DNA of 64,000 bases from CALDTK01 sp045110575. Lineage in GTDB: Bacteria; Bacteroidota; Bacteroidia; Chitinophagales; Saprospiraceae. The first letter of the stretch is position 1. The number at the start of each line of letters is the position of its first letter. Under the pieces are notes generated by a model that worked only from the letters and a program-made list of their open reading frames with translations, made no database searches and had not been told where the DNA came from. Location of the stretch: the NCBI GenBank assembly GCA_045110575.1, contig JBGCGF010000001.1, forward strand, positions 1-64,000, in the 5' to 3' direction. Positions 1 through 8,521 of this stretch are shown here, piece by piece. A program made the translations under genes and the position numbers.

Positions 1-829
1 CGATACAGCGGATTAGCAGCTAGAGTATCTAGTAAATTGCTTACTAGAACATTGAAGCAATGGGTAAATTACCACACGGGAAAATCGCTGAACCAAACAA
101 AACACTGGCTGGCTTAAATTTCAACCGTGCAACGCGTTATATAAGTACCAAGTCGGGACCAACCAATTTGACTCACTACTTACGGATGTGGAAATCACAA
201 CGTTCGTTGACGATAGCCAAAGTGACAACTACACCTATACAACAATACAGTCGGTATTTACTGGCTTCCCTAATACAAATATCACAGGGTCATACATCTA
301 TTCTTCCGGATATATATTGCATTCATATTCTGAAATTCTCGACGGACACACTTCACCTTCAGAAACTGGAACATGGGCCATCAACCTTAACGTTGATGGA
401 AATATTTCAGCAATCTCAAATACAAAGCAAATTAACGGAGGACCTGAAACAGAGTACAAAAGCTGGACATATCGCTACCTTCCAGGAACTGAACTACCTA
501 CAGAAATACTCTACTTTGAAGGAGAGACACCTATACTTGTCAATAGCTCTTACTCCTTCTACAGTCAAGATGCATCCTCAACAAAGGAAGCACTTCCAAC
601 CTTTGAGTGCAAATTACAAACGGGCAACACAGGCCCGATGAGCTTTCAAGCTGCTAGCGCATTGTTTACAGGAACATACAAACTCCTTGACAGACAAGGC
701 CGAATATTGCAAATCACTAAAGGTCAGTCAGGGCAATCACTAGAATTAAATGTGCCTACAGCACCTGGGCTGTATTAACTTGTTGGACAATCATCTACTG
801 AACGCTGTGTATCGAAGTTGATTCGATAA
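1..829 (+). pseudogene. Decayed paralogue of the following T9SS-exported protein
   Basis: The frame from about 92 to 829 encodes a protein clearly related to the C-terminal half of the intact gene at 859-2202 (shared DNYTY, GSYxYSxG, FQAASA, GRILQ and TPGLY-type motifs in the same order). The copy is broken. TAA at 776-778 replaces the second Tyr of the GLYY motif and removes the last 17 residues, which still read in frame to TAA at 827-829. Upstream, similarity continues in another frame (nt 1 to about 110), with in-frame stops at 65-67 and 89-91 in the main frame, which implies a frameshift near 110. The tail lost after 776 is the end of a T9SS sorting domain. A sequencing error could explain one lesion but hardly both. 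The gene starts outside the window. Confidence 0.6.
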
Positions 830-858
830 ATCTTTCGATCAAAAAAACTTAGTTAATA

Positions 859-2202
859 ATGCGTTTCATATTACTATTCATTTCACTTCTCTTCTTCGGC
901 AGCATTGTCATTGGCCAGCACATGTGCGATCATGTAGATTTTAACCTGCAGTCTGATAACAAAACCCGCATTACCGAGTTAGCACGTGGAATATACAACG
1001 AAGTCTATTCAAGTGGGCTTCTGAATTCTCCGTACACGCTCGACTCTACACGAACAGAATTTCTCAATGACACAACAGGCGTTTTACATACACGCCGCAC
1101 GTTAAAATACCTACGCCAGAACGACTCCACCGTAAGGAGGGTCTACCGTTCATGGGGACCAAGAGCTTATTTTCAAGGCCAAGGAAATTTTGAAATCTAT
1201 CAAACGGAAACAAGCTCCGGTCGCAAGTTTGAAGCTTTCAACACCGATATCATTACAAATATCAATACAAGGGATTATATCGCCGAAAATTTCAACATTC
1301 CTTCTTTACGTCAAACACGAAGTAAAAACACTCAGTATAATCCACTAACCGGAGTTGCGAATCAACCAAGCTATTCTGCACTCGACACTACGAATTATTC
1401 TGACGGCATTTATCGCAGAGAATCTTGGATAACAGATGCGAACTACACACCTACAAGCTTATCCTACCGTCGCATCATAAAATTCGATAATGAAGGCCGA
1501 GAAATAGAGCATAGTTTACAAGTACAGAACTTCAACAACTCATCACCGTATGATTCTATTCTTGTTACGCAATATTTCATCACTTACACAGATGGCCAAG
1601 GTGACAACTATACTTATACCAAGAACGAAACTGTCAATTATAGTAGACCCAGTCTTACCGAAACCGGATCATATGTATACTCTACAGGATCGATACTACA
1701 CTCTAATTCACGAACCGTCGATGGCGAGACAAATCCTGTTTCCACGCAAGTCATTACATCCACGGTTGATGCAGCCGGCAACGTTACGGAGGCCACCTCC
1801 ATTTTGATGTCAAACGGCACCTCAGACACAACACGACAAACGTATCGCTACCTTGCTGGTACAGATTTAGTTATAAAGGCGGACTTTTTCGAAGGGAGCA
1901 AGCCTTTGCCGATTGAATCTCAATGGTACTTCTATACCCAACAGGCATCTAGCCTTGCTGAGACGATCCCTATCACAACCTGCAAGCTAAAAAGTGGTAA
2001 TGTTGGTCCTGCAAGCTTTCAGGCGGCAAGCGCCCCTTTTAAGGCGACCTATCAACTAATTGATCTGAAGGGTCGAATACTTCAAACAACCACGAGAAAT
2101 GAAGGTCAACGGCTCCATCTTATTGTTCCTAGCACTCCAGGTCTATACTACCTTTTTGGGCAGTCGGCTACTGAACGCTGTGTGACGAAGCTATTGAGAT
2201 AA
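859..2202 (+). CDS. Secreted repeat-type protein with T9SS C-terminal sorting domain
   Basis: A 447-residue exported protein of unknown function. Residues 1-20 form a signal peptide ending ...IVIGQ. The body is rich in Tyr, Asn, Ser and Thr and looks like beta structure without a catalytic motif I can name. The last 70 or so residues (FQAASAPF, YQLIDLKGRIL, TPGLYYLFGQ, final KLLR) have the order expected of a type-A T9SS sorting domain, so the protein is probably carried across the outer membrane and released or anchored at the surface. It is the intact member of a tandem pair with the broken copy upstream, only 29 nt away, which points to gene duplication followed by decay. A hairpin terminator follows at 2245-2283. 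Confidence 0.75.
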   Translation: MRFILLFISLLFFGSIVIGQHMCDHVDFNLQSDNKTRITELARGIYNEVYSSGLLNSPYTLDSTRTEFLNDTTGVLHTRRTLKYLRQNDSTVRRVYRSWGPRAYFQGQGNFEIYQTETSSGRKFEAFNTDIITNINTRDYIAENFNIPSLRQTRSKNTQYNPLTGVANQPSYSALDTTNYSDGIYRRESWITDANYTPTSLSYRRIIKFDNEGREIEHSLQVQNFNNSSPYDSILVTQYFITYTDGQGDNYTYTKNETVNYSRPSLTETGSYVYSTGSILHSNSRTVDGETNPVSTQVITSTVDAAGNVTEATSILMSNGTSDTTRQTYRYLAGTDLVIKADFFEGSKPLPIESQWYFYTQQASSLAETIPITTCKLKSGNVGPASFQAASAPFKATYQLIDLKGRILQTTTRNEGQRLHLIVPSTPGLYYLFGQSATERCVTKLLR

Positions 2203-2244
2203 TCGTTTGATTTAGCTCCATTAATCTACAGCTGTCGCCAAAAC

Positions 2245-2283
2245 AAAAGCCGTCAACAGTCTTGAGGACCGTTGGCGGCTTCT
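2245..2283 (+). terminator. Intrinsic terminator after the T9SS protein gene
   Basis: Arms AAGCCGTCAAC and GTTGGCGGCTT pair with one G-T wobble around a 13-nt loop and are followed by TCTTATA. It lies 43 nt after the stop at 2202. Confidence 0.7.
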
Positions 2284-2353
2284 TATACTAGACTTCGTCT
2301 GCCCTATAAACGCAGCGCTTCAAACATGGTCTATATTTTGCATATGACATACG

Positions 2354-4504
2354 GTGCAACGCCCTATTACATCTAGTAAATCAGAAGCAAGAAAGCTAAT
2401 CGCGCTAGTTTTTTGTTCGATCGTTTGGGCTGGAAGCCTGGTTCAAGCTCAAGTTTTTGACCCAGTCGAAGACGGACCATCCTTCGAGCAAGCAAACTCC
2501 GCTTTCGCCCGCATAGCTAGTACTTACCTTGGAGAAACCAGATCTAATAGAAATGATAGTCTAGCTCACGCTGCAATACTCTCCGCTGCAGACTATCACC
2601 TCTCAGAGGAATATCTAAACGTCTCAGCGGAAGTAATTTTCAGAGTTTCGGATCTTTCTGCTCGGATGCCTGAAAGACGGAAGATGCTAAATGAAATAGC
2701 AGAGCGATGCTATACGCTGGAATCAAGAGATACTTCCGTAACACGTACAATTTCCTTCTTGCATGCAATGAGCGTGCTGGAATTAAGTCGAGCAGACTTC
2801 AAAGCAGGGTTATTGTTTGCAGATTCGATACTCACGTTCCCGAAGCATAAAATACATCAACGAGTATACGCAGGTAACTATACCATCAGAGGGTATTGCA
2901 ATGAAGGTCTTAACGACATCAAAGCTGCGCAAGATGATTTTTTAAAGGCTGCAGAAACTTTCGGAGCAATTCCAAACGAGGAAAACCGAATGATTGCAGT
3001 TCTTGAAGCAAGTGCTAGATCGAGCCTTGCATTGGGAGAACTCGATGATGCTTTAGAGATTTCCAATGAAGCAGTCATCCAACTGAAACAATTCGAAACT
3101 TCAGGTAAAAGCATGGACGAAGACTACCAAGTCTATCGAACACACGCACTTATACTTTCAAAATTCAACAAGACATTTGAAGCACTTGAAGCCTCTCAAA
3201 AAGCTCTCGATATAGTAACTGATCGACAGGAACTAACTCCGATCGCGCGCTGCAATCAAACGATAGCAGAAGTATATGCGGCCTTAGGTCAACGAGAAAA
3301 ATCGCTACATTTCTTCGATGCTGCAAAAAGTACATTCATATCCCACAATGATCCTAACGAACTTCTAGAGGTCTTGCAAAAAGAGTCGCATGTTCTAGCA
3401 GAGATGGGTCGCTATAAGGAGGCATTCTTTATGAAAGATCGATGCCAATCGCTCAAAGACAGTATTGCATCCATAAGTCAAGCAGGAAGGATTCTAGACC
3501 TCAGAGATCTACAAGAAACAAAACGGGTACGCCATGAATTAGCCTTGGCACAAGCTGAGCAGGTAGTCTTGGAAACCCAACAAGATTTGGATCACAATCA
3601 AAAGATTGCGATGGCACTTGGCCTAGCCTTCTTTGTCTCTGCACTCATTCTCTTTTATTTCAAGCTGACTAGACGAAAGCGAGCACAAAAGGTGCTTGAA
3701 GAAATGGTAAAAGAACGAACGGGTAGTTTAGAACGAAAAGCAGAAGAGCTTGACTTAAATGCACAAGCACTTCTCTGTTCAAATAGGGAACTAGAACGAT
3801 TTGCATTTGTGGCGAGTCATGATTTAAAAACCCCCATTCGAAATATAAATAGTTTTCTCACGCTTATAAAAAGGAGAAAAAACACGATCTCAAAAGAAGA
3901 GCTAGCAGAATATATCGACATAGCAATCAGCTATGGCAAACAACTCCACGCCATTGTTAACGACATTCTTGAATTTTCTAGAATTGGCACTGATGTAAAA
4001 GACATTTCTTCCGAGATCCAACTACTTGGATTCTTCACAGGATTAAAAACACAATTCACGCCAGAACTTACTGAGAAAAACGCCTCAATTGAAATCTCAG
4101 GTCACGCCTTAATGAAAGCGCCTCAAGGATATCTAAACCAAATATTTACAAACCTAATTACGAACGGGCTAAAATATAACGAATCACTCTTTCCAAAAGT
4201 AAAGGTTAACATTGAAGAAAAGGATGGGCAAACAGTATCTATAACGATCGCAGACAACGGGATCGGGATAGAAAAAGAATACCAAGCTCAGGTCTTTGAA
4301 ATGTTCAAACGACTCCACACTATCGACGAATATGAAGGCACTGGACTCGGACTAGCCGTATGCAAGAAAGTCGTGGAACGCCTAGGAGGAACTATAGAAT
4401 TAGAGAGCACCTTCGGAGAAGGAAGCACATTTATTATTGAACTCCCCTTAGACTGCACAGCTGCTTCTAAGCAGGAAACACATCCGATGGCTGATCTCGC
4501 TTAG
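2354..4504 (+). CDS. TPR-containing sensor histidine kinase
   Basis: A 716-residue membrane kinase. It has a signal peptide or N-terminal hydrophobic segment (about 13-32), a periplasmic alpha-helical region of TPR type (about 40-390), a coiled coil, one membrane helix (about 417-436), a second coiled coil and then a HisKA domain with the phosphoacceptor His at about 489 in SHDLKTP. The HATPase domain has the N box NQIFTNLITNGLKYN, DNGIGI near 634 and GTGLGLAVCKK. This is the usual Bacteroidota layout of periplasmic TPR input joined to a cytoplasmic kinase. No receiver domain or adjacent response regulator is visible, so the partner is unknown. The start is GTG at 2354. An ATG at 2344 is out of frame. 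Confidence 0.85.
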   Translation: MQRPITSSKSEARKLIALVFCSIVWAGSLVQAQVFDPVEDGPSFEQANSAFARIASTYLGETRSNRNDSLAHAAILSAADYHLSEEYLNVSAEVIFRVSDLSARMPERRKMLNEIAERCYTLESRDTSVTRTISFLHAMSVLELSRADFKAGLLFADSILTFPKHKIHQRVYAGNYTIRGYCNEGLNDIKAAQDDFLKAAETFGAIPNEENRMIAVLEASARSSLALGELDDALEISNEAVIQLKQFETSGKSMDEDYQVYRTHALILSKFNKTFEALEASQKALDIVTDRQELTPIARCNQTIAEVYAALGQREKSLHFFDAAKSTFISHNDPNELLEVLQKESHVLAEMGRYKEAFFMKDRCQSLKDSIASISQAGRILDLRDLQETKRVRHELALAQAEQVVLETQQDLDHNQKIAMALGLAFFVSALILFYFKLTRRKRAQKVLEEMVKERTGSLERKAEELDLNAQALLCSNRELERFAFVASHDLKTPIRNINSFLTLIKRRKNTISKEELAEYIDIAISYGKQLHAIVNDILEFSRIGTDVKDISSEIQLLGFFTGLKTQFTPELTEKNASIEISGHALMKAPQGYLNQIFTNLITNGLKYNESLFPKVKVNIEEKDGQTVSITIADNGIGIEKEYQAQVFEMFKRLHTIDEYEGTGLGLAVCKKVVERLGGTIELESTFGEGSTFIIELPLDCTAASKQETHPMADLA

Positions 4505-4511
4505 CAAATAC

Positions 4512-5360
4512 CTAGCGCTCAACCAAATTGCCCTGCATATCAGTCGTCGCTTTCCCTACCGACTTGTTCCAAGGAATACCTAGTTGATACGTCAGATCCT
4601 CTGCTCTACTAGCATCGGCGGTATCAACACCGTACACCAATTGACTCTCTTCTATCTCCCCAAACGTCCCGAAAATGCGATCCCAAAAGGAGAACATGTT
4701 TCCGAAATTCATGTCCGTGTGAGGGAGCGTATGATGATGGTGCACCTTGTGCATGATTGGCGTAACGATTACGTATCCAAGCGGACGCTCAAGCCATAAC
4801 GGCAGGCGAATATTTGCATGCGTCCAATACGTAAAGAAGATCGTCACGATGCGATAAAACAGGTAAAACGCTAACGGCATTCCTGTAATCACCACAGCAG
4901 CTAATGCCGCGAGCTCTCGAAAGATGAAATCCAGTGGATGATGACGTGTTCCGGAAGTTACATCTACATGCGTATCAGAATGGTGAACCAAATGCAATCG
5001 CCAAAGCGCAGGCACCTTGTGTAAGGCATAGTGCGCGCCGTATTGGGCAATGAGGTCTAAAATCAGCAGACTTGCGAATAGCTCTAGCCACATCGGCCAC
5101 TCTACAAAATTGAGCAATCCAAATTGACTTGTTTGTAGCCAAGCAAATACGCCAGCTGTAGAAAGCCCGAAAATGACGTTGATCAACATCACGAACCCTA
5201 GCAGTATCAAATTGGTTCGTGCATGGCTCCACTTGCGGTACTCATGTTTTGCGAAAGCGTAATACCCTTCCGCAATCCAAAACACCGCCATGACTCCTAC
5301 GATCCAAAGTGCCTTGCCGTAAGTAGGCAATCCTGCTGCAAAATTGACGAGAGCTTCCAT
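4512..5360 (-). CDS. Sterol desaturase / fatty acid hydroxylase family membrane protein
   Basis: An integral membrane di-iron oxygenase of about 282 residues. The eight-histidine pattern of the family is present: HYALHKV, HLVHHSD, HHPLD, then HKVHHHH. Several hydrophobic segments lie between these clusters. Family members insert hydroxyls or double bonds into lipids or sterol-like substrates at the membrane. The substrate cannot be read from the sequence; in Bacteroidota such proteins often act on sphingolipid, carotenoid or ornithine-lipid substrates. ATG at 5358-5360 (MEALVNF) is preferred because the extension to 5417 is hydrophilic and unlike the family. The gene converges on the kinase gene, with the two stops 7 nt apart. 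Confidence 0.85.
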   Translation of the reverse strand: MEALVNFAAGLPTYGKALWIVGVMAVFWIAEGYYAFAKHEYRKWSHARTNLILLGFVMLINVIFGLSTAGVFAWLQTSQFGLLNFVEWPMWLELFASLLILDLIAQYGAHYALHKVPALWRLHLVHHSDTHVDVTSGTRHHPLDFIFRELAALAAVVITGMPLAFYLFYRIVTIFFTYWTHANIRLPLWLERPLGYVIVTPIMHKVHHHHTLPHTDMNFGNMFSFWDRIFGTFGEIEESQLVYGVDTADASRAEDLTYQLGIPWNKSVGKATTDMQGNLVER

Positions 5361-5528
5361 GTTGTGAATATAGGTTCTAGGTTCATACACCTTGACTCGT
5401 GCTTCGCACTTTGACAAGGAAGTTCAAGGTTCAGCAAGATTCCTCTTGCTGCTACGCAAGTTCGAAGTCTTGGTTCAAAGTGCTTTTCTTCAACCTCTTA
5501 CCTACAGAAGTAAGAATGGACGTGGATA

Positions 5529-5542
5529 GTTTTGGCGAAAGC
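5529..5542 (+). repeat. 14-bp dispersed word GTTTTGGCGAAAGC
   Basis: Exact copy in the spacer upstream of parC. Confidence 0.9.
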
Positions 5543-5657
5543 CCCACCGTTCTGGCTAGGATCCTCGAACGTCATTGCGCACTAGTGCTTGATATCGCAC
5601 GGGACTGTGACTCCGAACAACATCCTACTCGCGTATTGACAACCATTCAAAATTTCT

Positions 5658-5672
5658 TTGGCCTAAGGCCAA
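5658..5672. promoter_or_regulatory. Perfect palindrome, possible operator for parC
   Basis: TTGGCCT and AGGCCAA are exact inverted repeats about a single A, 54 nt upstream of the parC ATG. Operator function is inferred from position only. Confidence 0.3.
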
Positions 5673-5726
5673 TGGCTACAAATTGTTTTACAAAATGCGG
5701 TCGAATTCGTACTTTGCCGGCCTACT

Positions 5727-8348
5727 ATGAGCAGTGACCACATTGAAACACTCGTCGATCCCAACGACGGACCTTCGCTAAAGGGCATGTACCAAGATTA
5801 CTTCTTGGACTACGCCAGTTACGTGATTCTAGAAAGGGCTGTCCCTTCTATTGAAGATGGACTTAAGCCTGTGCAGCGCCGCATCCTTCATGCCCTCAAG
5901 CAGATGGACGACGGTCGTTACCACAAGGTGGCAAATGTCATCGGTCAAACGATGCAGTTTCACCCACACGGTGATGCTGCCATCGGCGATGCACTTGTCA
6001 ATTTGGGACAGAAGGAACTCCTCATTGATCCGCAGGGTAACTGGGGTGATCACCGAACGGGTGACTCTGCCGCTGCTGCACGTTATATCGAGGCGCGTCT
6101 CACAAAGTTCGCACTCGAAGTAGTCTTCAATGCGCAAACAACCAACTGGCTTCTCTCTTACGACGGTCGTAACAAAGAGCCCGATACCCTACCGGTAAAG
6201 TTCCCACTCTTGCTCTCTCAAGGAGCAGAAGGAATTGCCGTAGGACTATCTACCAAAATCCTTCCGCACAACTTCAAAGAGTTATGTAAGGCTGCGATAC
6301 AGCACCTGCGCGGTAAAGGCTTTAAGATCTATCCTGACTTCCTCACGGGTGGTGTTGCTGATGTAACAGACTACCAAGATGGAAAGCGTGGAGGAAAGAT
6401 CAAAGTGCGCGCGCGCATCGACGTGGTCGACAAGAAGACGCTAGCCATTCGTGAGCTACCGTTTGGTGTGACAACAGGAGCCATGATTGACTCCATCTTG
6501 AAGGCCAACGACAAAGGCAAAATCAAGATCAAAAAGGTAGACGACAACACTGCCGAAGACGTTGAATTGCTCGTCAGTCTGCAATCGGGTGTTAGTCCTG
6601 AAGTTGCTATTGACGCACTCTTTGCCTTTACCAGCTGTCAAGTATCGATCAGCCCGAATGCCTGTGTAATTGTTGGTGACAAGCCGGAATTCCTAGGCGT
6701 AAGCGACATTCTCCGTGCAAGCGTCGATCACACAAAAGACTTGCTTCGACAAGAGCTTGAGATCAAACTCAAAGAACTTCAAGAAAGGTGGCACTTCGCC
6801 AGTCTGGAGAAGGTATTCATCGAAGAGCGCGTCTACCGTGAAATCGAGGAAGCAACAAGCTTTGATCAAGCGCTCGAAATCATTGGTGTTGAAATGCGCA
6901 AGTATTTCCGCGAACCTGATGTCAAAAAAGAAGGCGCAAAAGACAAGCGCATCGCGATTCGTCGCAACATTACAGAAGACGATATCGCTCGTCTAACCGA
7001 GATCCGCATCAAGCGAATTTCAAAGTACAACTCATTCAAAGCAGAAGAGCTTCTTGCACAGATCAATGAAGATCTAGCAAGCGTTCAACACGACCTCGAT
7101 AACATTATCGACTACTCTGTCGCTTGGTTTGAAATGCTGCTCAGCAAATACGGCAAGGGGCAAGAGCGTCGCACAGACCTCACAACGTTTGAAAAAGTGA
7201 AAGCTGCGCTCGTCGTCGCCAACAACACAAAATTGTACGTCGACCGCGCCGAAGGATTCATTGGTTCAGGAATTAAAAAATCTGAATTCGTCTGTGATTG
7301 CTCAGACATTGACGACGTCATTGTAATTCGCCAAGACGGAGTCTTGGTGGTTACGAAGATGGCAGACAAGACCTTTATCGGAAAGGAGATCGTATTCGTT
7401 GGCGTCTTCGACAAGACGGACGATCGTGCGACCTTCAACATGATCTATTGGGACGGCACGAAAAAACGTGCAATGGCCAAGCGATTCAATGTGACCAGCG
7501 TTACACGTGACAAAGAGTACGAACTCGCTAAAGGCGGTCCGAAAAGTAAAATGCTCTACCTCAGCATGCACCCTAACGGTGAAGAGGAGATCGTTTCTAT
7601 CCAGCTTTCTTCTGCTTCTAAAGCAAGGGTCAAGAGTTTCCCGTTTGACTTCGGTGCGCTTGAGATCAAGGGCCGTGGTGTTGCAGGTAACATGGTAACG
7701 AAGTATCCAGTTCGTAAAATCGAACAGCGCGAAGTCGGTCAATCGACACTCGGTGCGATTGAGATTTACATGGACGAAGTGAGCGGTCGTCTCAACACAG
7801 ACGAACGCGGAAAGCGCCTCGGCGGCTTTGATACAGGCGACCTAATCATTGCCGTCTTCAAGGACGGAACCTACCAACTCACCGATTTTGAGATTACGCA
7901 CCGCTATGACGTGGAGCAGTTAATCCATATTGGAAAGCTCGACGAGGATGATGTAATTTCATCTGTTTACTACGATGGTGAGCGAAAGCGCACCCTTGTA
8001 AAGCGTTTCCAAATTGAGACCACGACATTGGACATCATGCAATCGTTCATTACGGAGGCTAGAGGTTCCAAATTGCTGTTTGTTACGCTTGCGCCAAAAC
8101 CTACGGTTACGTACTCCATGTCCCTCAAAGGCAAAAAAATGGAAGGAGGCGAAGTAGATCTCGTCGAATTCATTGACGTCAAAGGCTGGAAAGCCCTTGG
8201 CAACAAGTTGTCTGACCTCAAACTGAGCAACGTCAAGTTGGTTGGTGATGGCGGTGCAGCTGAAGCAGCAGCCGCAAAGGAAAAAGAGTCTAAGCGCAAT
8301 GCTGCTGCCAAAGAAGATGACGACAAAGGACAAGAGAGCCTGTTCTAA
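5727..8348 (+). CDS. parC: DNA topoisomerase IV subunit A
   Basis: An 873-residue breakage-and-rejoining subunit of a type IIA topoisomerase, which decatenates daughter chromosomes with ParE. The N-terminal winged-helix/tower region begins YFLDYASYVILERAVPS and carries GLKPVQRRI and the HPHGDA block. The catalytic tyrosine is Tyr120 in AARYIEA. The C-terminal third is the beta-pinwheel DNA-wrapping region, with several degenerate blades and a charged Ala/Lys/Glu tail. Lack of the GyrA box (QRRGG-type sequence) and the Bacteroidota ParC wording of the N-terminus favour ParC over GyrA. ParE is not adjacent here, although in many relatives parE and parC are neighbours. Downstream is a 172-nt spacer with a strong hairpin. 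Confidence 0.93.
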   Translation: MSSDHIETLVDPNDGPSLKGMYQDYFLDYASYVILERAVPSIEDGLKPVQRRILHALKQMDDGRYHKVANVIGQTMQFHPHGDAAIGDALVNLGQKELLIDPQGNWGDHRTGDSAAAARYIEARLTKFALEVVFNAQTTNWLLSYDGRNKEPDTLPVKFPLLLSQGAEGIAVGLSTKILPHNFKELCKAAIQHLRGKGFKIYPDFLTGGVADVTDYQDGKRGGKIKVRARIDVVDKKTLAIRELPFGVTTGAMIDSILKANDKGKIKIKKVDDNTAEDVELLVSLQSGVSPEVAIDALFAFTSCQVSISPNACVIVGDKPEFLGVSDILRASVDHTKDLLRQELEIKLKELQERWHFASLEKVFIEERVYREIEEATSFDQALEIIGVEMRKYFREPDVKKEGAKDKRIAIRRNITEDDIARLTEIRIKRISKYNSFKAEELLAQINEDLASVQHDLDNIIDYSVAWFEMLLSKYGKGQERRTDLTTFEKVKAALVVANNTKLYVDRAEGFIGSGIKKSEFVCDCSDIDDVIVIRQDGVLVVTKMADKTFIGKEIVFVGVFDKTDDRATFNMIYWDGTKKRAMAKRFNVTSVTRDKEYELAKGGPKSKMLYLSMHPNGEEEIVSIQLSSASKARVKSFPFDFGALEIKGRGVAGNMVTKYPVRKIEQREVGQSTLGAIEIYMDEVSGRLNTDERGKRLGGFDTGDLIIAVFKDGTYQLTDFEITHRYDVEQLIHIGKLDEDDVISSVYYDGERKRTLVKRFQIETTTLDIMQSFITEARGSKLLFVTLAPKPTVTYSMSLKGKKMEGGEVDLVEFIDVKGWKALGNKLSDLKLSNVKLVGDGGAAEAAAAKEKESKRNAAAKEDDDKGQESLF

Positions 8349-8384
8349 CAGCGTTTTCTATTCATCAAATAAGACAGCTTTTTT

Positions 8385-8427
8385 CTCTAGATACGCAACG
8401 GCATCCTATAGCTGTGCGTATCTAGAG
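8385..8427. repeat. Perfect 13-bp inverted repeat after parC
   Basis: CTCTAGATACGCA (8385-8397) and TGCGTATCTAGAG (8415-8427) form a perfect stem with a 17-nt loop. The T tract precedes rather than follows the stem on the plus strand, so it is not a standard terminator for parC. Confidence 0.6.
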
Positions 8428-8521
8428 CTACGTATGTGTGTTTGCTCAGTAGTATCGACTAACCCACCTAAGCACAATCAACTGATTCGCTTTACGAAGC
8501 TTCGCCCACGGAACCCCTTTC

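Larger units (their letters stand above)
5361..5726. other. Intergenic region upstream of parC
   Basis: This divergent spacer between the hydroxylase gene and parC holds a small hairpin (CAGCAAGA ttcc TCTTGCTG, 5432-5451), one copy of the 14-bp dispersed word (5529-5542) and a palindrome, TTGGCCT-A-AGGCCAA, at 5658-5672. The last sits about 55 nt before the parC start where a regulator could bind. A TTTG followed by TACAAATTG near 5657-5685 only weakly resembles the Bacteroidota promoter form. A plus-strand reading frame of 112 codons here overlaps parC and shows no family features; I do not call it. Confidence 0.5.

Noticed and set aside
5246..5258. Further copies of the dispersed word with a one-base deletion (GTTTTGCGAAAGC; also near 29617)
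   Set aside because: The missing base breaks the otherwise strict 14-bp length, so they were left out of the count.
5399..5737. 112-codon plus-strand reading frame before parC
   Set aside because: It overlaps the parC start, runs through a hairpin and the dispersed 14-bp word, and has no family features.
7302..7742. 146-codon antisense frame inside parC
   Set aside because: parC is complete and conserved through this stretch; the antisense frame is a coding shadow.
5727..8348. GyrA instead of ParC
   Set aside because: No GyrA box is seen, and the N-terminal wording and C-terminal length fit Bacteroidota ParC.
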